A DNA stretch of 64,000 nucleotides from DTYU01 sp040756575 (GTDB lineage Bacteria > Bacillota > Desulfotomaculia > Desulfotomaculales > Ammonificaceae), in NCBI GenBank assembly GCA_040756575.1, contig JBFLYP010000001.1:1-64000 (forward strand), written 5' to 3'. Position 1 is the stretch's first letter, and each line of letters starts with the position of its first letter. Positions 61,040 to 64,000 of this stretch are shown piece after piece. The position numbers and the translations under genes were made by a program. Below the pieces are notes generated by a model. That model made no database searches. It saw nothing but the letters and a program-made list of their open reading frames with translations, and was not told the DNA's origin.

Positions 61040-62599
61040 TTGCGGCAAAACGGCGCCAAGTACCCGAGAATTGTTTGGCTGCTGCTTTTCCTCATCCCGC
61101 CGGCCACGCTATTTCCTTATTTAGCGCTGCATTATTCGGCGCCGCCCGGCACTGAGTTTACAGGCTTTTTCTTCGCCAGCGACGACCCGGAAAGCTATCT
61201 AACCGATATGCGCCTCGCCGAGTACGGGTGGAAGTGGAACTTCATGTTCACGACCGAAGAGACCACAGGCGGCTATATCTTTCTTTATTACATCATTTTA
61301 GGCAGACTGGCCCTGCTCTTAAACCTACCGCTCATCGTGATGTACCACTTAGCCAGGATCGTCTCCGGGACGGCCCTCATCCTCGCCGCCTGGCTCTGCC
61401 TCAGAACCTTGCCCCTGACAGACAGGGATCGGCAATGGGGCCTGGTCCTTTTCTGCCTGGCGATGCAGTTTCCGCCCTTTTATGACAAATACTGGGGACT
61501 CCTTCTTATCTCCCACCCCGAGATTTACCCCGCGGCAAACATTCTTTTATTCCCCCATACCGCTTTCTCTCAGGCAATGTTTCTATTAGCCGTCTACTTC
61601 TTCCGGGAATGGGTGTGCGAGAAAAAAACAGCGCGCGTCCTCAAAGGGAATGTTGTTTTACTGGGTCTCACTATCGTACACCCGTATATGCTTCTGCCCT
61701 ATTTTCTAATCATATTAATCACGTTTTGCTTTCACTACCGCCGTTTTCCCCTTACGGAAGCCGCCAAAATCAGTGCCTTTTTTGTCTTAAGCATCCCCTA
61801 CTTGGTATACCTTTCCTTTTTAATGACCCGCCCCGACATGCGCCAATGGCAAATTCAGAGTCCGACGGTTTTGACTTCGCCCTGGGAGATCGTCACTCAC
61901 GACGGCATCCTGCTGGCCCTGGGCGTTGCCGGGCTGTTTTTGCTCCTCCGCAGAGAAGGGTGGAAAAGCGAACACCTGTGGCTTTATACCGTGCCCTTCC
62001 TGCTGGCGCTTTTACCGTTCCCCTTTCAAGAGAGGCTCCTGGAAGGAGCGGGGCCGGGACTGTGCTTCGCCGGCGGTGCGGCGATAAGCTCAGTTATTTC
62101 CCGTTGCAAATCAAAATTAGCCGGACCTTTCACTACCGGCCTGCTGTTGATTCCCCTGATTTCCGTATTGTTCGCACCGGTGATTAACCCGGCGCCGCGG
62201 GCTTTTATGTCAGAGGAGGAGGTTTCCGTTCACCGGTGGATAGACGCCCGTCTCGACCAGTACAACGTTATCCTTTCAGACATCCCTTACAGCCTGCGAA
62301 TTCCCGCCCGGGCAGGCTGCCGGGTCTGGTGCGGGCACCACGACCAGACTTTGAGGGCCAAGGAGAAAGCTGCAGTGCTCAGGAAGTTTTTCAGCAGCAA
62401 AACCTTCGACCGGGACGCATTCTTAAGGAATAATAGGATTGACTATGTCTTATGGGATACAGCGCGCTACCCGCTCTACCTTACAAGTTCCCTTGTTCCT
62501 GTCAAGTTGTCCGGAAAGCTGGTTCTGCTACGCAACCGGAACGCCGGTGATTTTACTGACAGCAGGTTTATCAACCCTCGCCAGGGCCGGCGGGGTTAA
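61040..62599 (+). CDS. Large polytopic membrane protein, glycosyltransferase-like
   Basis: A 519-residue protein with about twelve hydrophobic segments and an extracytoplasmic loop with acidic residues after segment 1 (FASDDPESYLTDMRLAEYG), resembling GT-C enzymes. The C-terminal 100 residues are soluble (SDIPYSLRIPARAGCRVW, TFDRDAFLRNNRIDYVLWD). No exact family is recognised. It begins at TTG 61040 after GGAGGAG, 15 bases past the PIG-V-like gene, and completes the run of envelope-glycan genes. Confidence 0.7.
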   Translation: MRQNGAKYPRIVWLLLFLIPPATLFPYLALHYSAPPGTEFTGFFFASDDPESYLTDMRLAEYGWKWNFMFTTEETTGGYIFLYYIILGRLALLLNLPLIVMYHLARIVSGTALILAAWLCLRTLPLTDRDRQWGLVLFCLAMQFPPFYDKYWGLLLISHPEIYPAANILLFPHTAFSQAMFLLAVYFFREWVCEKKTARVLKGNVVLLGLTIVHPYMLLPYFLIILITFCFHYRRFPLTEAAKISAFFVLSIPYLVYLSFLMTRPDMRQWQIQSPTVLTSPWEIVTHDGILLALGVAGLFLLLRREGWKSEHLWLYTVPFLLALLPFPFQERLLEGAGPGLCFAGGAAISSVISRCKSKLAGPFTTGLLLIPLISVLFAPVINPAPRAFMSEEEVSVHRWIDARLDQYNVILSDIPYSLRIPARAGCRVWCGHHDQTLRAKEKAAVLRKFFSSKTFDRDAFLRNNRIDYVLWDTARYPLYLTSSLVPVKLSGKLVLLRNRNAGDFTDSRFINPRQGRRG

Positions 62600-62780
62600 G
62601 TTCCCGAACGCGCGGGCGTAGCGGAGTAAAGCGAACCAGAGCACAATGCTCCCGGCCAGCGGTAAAAGGGTGAAAGGTTTTGTTGTAACCAGGTACGGCG
62701 TGACAAAAAAAGCCGCTGTGACAAAAGGCATGCCGATGCGTAGCCCCGCTTTCGGAATGGCGGCAGCAACACTTACTAAA
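62528..62780 (-). pseudogene. Possible 3' remnant of a polysaccharide flippase-like gene
   Basis: The minus-strand frame reads VAAAIPKAGLRIGMPFVTAA, then FFVTPYLVTTKPFTLLPL and a second hydrophobic run, LWFALLRYARAF. This resembles the two last membrane helices of a Wzx/MATE-like polysaccharide exporter. No upstream part of such a gene exists, and the tail overlaps the membrane protein gene on the other strand by about 70 bases. It may be a fragment or a chance frame. Confidence 0.25.
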
Positions 62781-62791
62781 ATTTAAGATGG

Positions 62792-62888
62792 GTATTGCCG
62801 CTAAGAAGGAGATGGTGCACTTCCGGGGTACCCGTTCCCCTGGAGGCCGGGGCCAAGTATTGCCGCTAAGAAGGAGATGGTGCACTTC
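62792..62888. repeat. Perfect 32-bp direct repeat pair
   Basis: GTATTGCCGCTAAGAAGGAG plus ATGGTGCACTTC occurs identically at 62792-62823 and 62857-62888, a 65-base period. The 33 bases between the copies are unrelated. There are only two units, so this is not a CRISPR array. Confidence 0.9.
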
Positions 62889-62956
62889 GACAATCGGGAA
62901 AAAACATAAAAGCGCCGGTACCTTCCCACGCCTGTCGACCCCTTCAGATATGCCGA

Positions 62957-63301
62957 TTAACCATCCTCAAACCGGATCGTATCACCCGTCTCCGTCCCGG
63001 TTTCGGTAATGGTTCCCGCCGGCAGTTCTACAACGCCGCGAGCCGGTCTTATCACCGGTGTGAGCCGGAAGGGAGGCAAAGCAGGGAAAACAGAAATCAC
63101 CCTGCCTTTGTCATCGTAGAAAATTAGGTCAATGGGAAAAAGCATGAAAAATGTGTGGACGCTCTTGCAGGGTTCAATAATTAAAGCTTCCCCCGGGGGA
63201 AGCTCTTTCCGGAACAAGAGCCCCTTCAGGCGCCGCCCGAACGAACGCGCCACAGCCACCCGCTTCGCGAGAATCTTTCCCTTTGTACTGTTCACCAGCA
63301 T
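62957..63301 (-). CDS. DUF192 family protein
   Basis: A 114-residue protein of the small beta-barrel DUF192 (COG1430) family: FGRRLKGLLFRKELPPGEAL, IEPCKSVHTFFMLFPIDLIF (the cysteine and histidine are conserved), and VVELPAGTI. No signal peptide is present. Function is unknown. It lies 15 bases after the tadC stop on the same strand; genes of this family are often found next to Tad pilus genes in Firmicutes. Confidence 0.9.
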   Translation of the reverse strand: MLVNSTKGKILAKRVAVARSFGRRLKGLLFRKELPPGEALIIEPCKSVHTFFMLFPIDLIFYDDKGRVISVFPALPPFRLTPVIRPARGVVELPAGTITETGTETGDTIRFEDG

Positions 63302-63316
63302 GGGCGATACCTTCGT

Positions 63317-64000
63317 TTAACCTTCCCGGAAGGTCCGGGCGATGTTTATTATCGCCGGACCGAGAAGCACGATGAACGTGGCCGGAAAAATGAAGAAGAC
63401 CAGCGGAATGAGCATTTTGACAGGCGCCTTCATTGCCTGCTCATCAGCGCGCTGCCTGCGTTTAGACCTTATCTCCTGAGCCTGAAGACGCATGACGTTT
63501 GAAAGTTGCACCCCCATTTGTTCGGCCATCAATACCGACCCGATGAATGTCGACAGTTCATCAACGTCCAACCTAAAGGCCATGTCCTTCAGCGCATCGC
63601 GTCGTGGCTTACCTACTTTTACCTCTTGAAGCACCTGCCTGAACTCCCCCGGCAACACACCTTTCATTTTTTCCACGACCTTCAATATGGCGCCGTCCAG
63701 TCCCAGTCCGGCCTCAACACTGACCGTAAGCAGGTCGAGGACGTCGGGGAGTGCATCCCGTACAGCCTCCCTGCGCGCATTTCCTCTCTGCTTGATATAA
63801 AAATCCGGAGTAAGAAATCCCAAAAGAGCCAGCGCCACTAAAATGAGAAGGCTCTTACCGGTTGAAATACCGCCTAGGCGTCCTAACAGCAAACCCGCAC
63901 CACCGGCGAAAATACCACCCAGGTATTTCAATACCATAAACTCCATTGCCGTCAAGCCTCCGGGATTCCCCGCCACCAACAGCTTTTTCTCGATCATTTT
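63317..64000 (-). CDS. tadC: Type II secretion/Tad pilus inner-membrane protein TadC, partial
   Basis: At least 226 residues, running off the right edge. The T2SF/GSPII_F domain is recognisable by ALPDVLDLLTVSVEAGLGLD, VKVGKPRRDALKDMAFRLD, FIGSVLMAEQMGVQLSNVMR, and a final membrane segment with MLIPLVFFIFPATFIVLLGP. This is the inner-membrane platform protein of a Tad/Flp-type pilus. The apparent start near 63997 may be internal. Confidence 0.85.
   Translation of the reverse strand, partial: KMIEKKLLVAGNPGGLTAMEFMVLKYLGGIFAGGAGLLLGRLGGISTGKSLLILVALALLGFLTPDFYIKQRGNARREAVRDALPDVLDLLTVSVEAGLGLDGAILKVVEKMKGVLPGEFRQVLQEVKVGKPRRDALKDMAFRLDVDELSTFIGSVLMAEQMGVQLSNVMRLQAQEIRSKRRQRADEQAMKAPVKMLIPLVFFIFPATFIVLLGPAIINIARTFREG

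Noticed and set aside
62792..62888. Minimal CRISPR array
   Set aside because: Only two repeats and one 33-base spacer, with no cas genes and no further units.

Overview
The window reads as a chromosomal segment of a GC-rich, anaerobic, spore-forming-lineage Firmicute (class Clostridia, in the broad Desulfotomaculum/Ammonifex/Moorella neighbourhood). The clues are a YtaF-type sporulation membrane protein, strong AGGAGG ribosome-binding sites with frequent GTG/TTG starts, a Firmicute-style 6S RNA, the oxygen-independent (cbi) cobalamin pathway, and an adenylylsulfate-reductase-like flavoprotein/ferredoxin pair. The genus cannot be fixed from sequence inspection alone.

Layout. 1-1.7 kb: a decayed clpB fragment joined to the beginning of a gamma-glutamylcyclotransferase-like gene. 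2.2-8.4 kb, minus strand: gpsA, purQ, purL and mnmA. 8.7-8.9 kb: a 6S RNA gene with its own promoter. 9.3-11.8 kb: the AprA/AprB-like pair. 12-18 kb: DUF1284, lgt and a molybdenum-cofactor set (mog, moaC, a moeA fused to a periplasmic-binding-like domain, and a second moeA). 18.3-21 kb: a secreted protein, ytaF and a baeRF-type protein. 21.2-27.3 kb: a minus-strand gene run with polX, a coiled-coil protein, a Clp1/Grc3-type polynucleotide kinase, DUF502, an MFS transporter and a class IV aminotransferase. 27.4-34 kb: mixed housekeeping and signalling genes (MBL hydrolase, radical SAM, PIN protein, acylphosphatase, Cys-cluster protein, PAS/HD-GYP).

34.1-48.5 kb is a minus-strand cobalamin locus headed by a B12 riboswitch: cbiMNQO cobalt uptake, then cbiDE-T-L-F, cbiG-H-J, and cbiX-C-P plus cobB. 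Two interruptions of about 0.4 kb carry dispersed repeats and split the locus into three blocks. Most of the corrin-ring reactions from cobalt-sirohydrochlorin to the a,c-diamide and cobyric acid are covered. Uroporphyrinogen-III methylation, cbiB and nucleotide-loop assembly genes must lie elsewhere.

48.6-51.7 kb is a graveyard: a deleted NADH-oxidase-like gene, an intact AbrB-type antitoxin next to a collapsed PIN toxin, and a possible LuxR-helix fragment, together with two ordinary genes. 51.7-54.5 kb holds DUF763, an iron alcohol dehydrogenase and a nitroreductase. 55-62.6 kb is a plus-strand envelope-glycan group: a low-GC secreted protein and GT39-like transferase, then a GT2 polyprenyl-sugar synthase, a flippase-like protein, a PIG-V-like transferase and a large membrane protein. 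The right edge has DUF192 and a partial tadC.

The intergenic DNA is unusual. Many gaps hold short phrase-like tandem repeats, and two longer elements (88 bp and about 150 bp) occur in duplicate. No tRNA, rRNA, CRISPR array or intact insertion sequence was seen.
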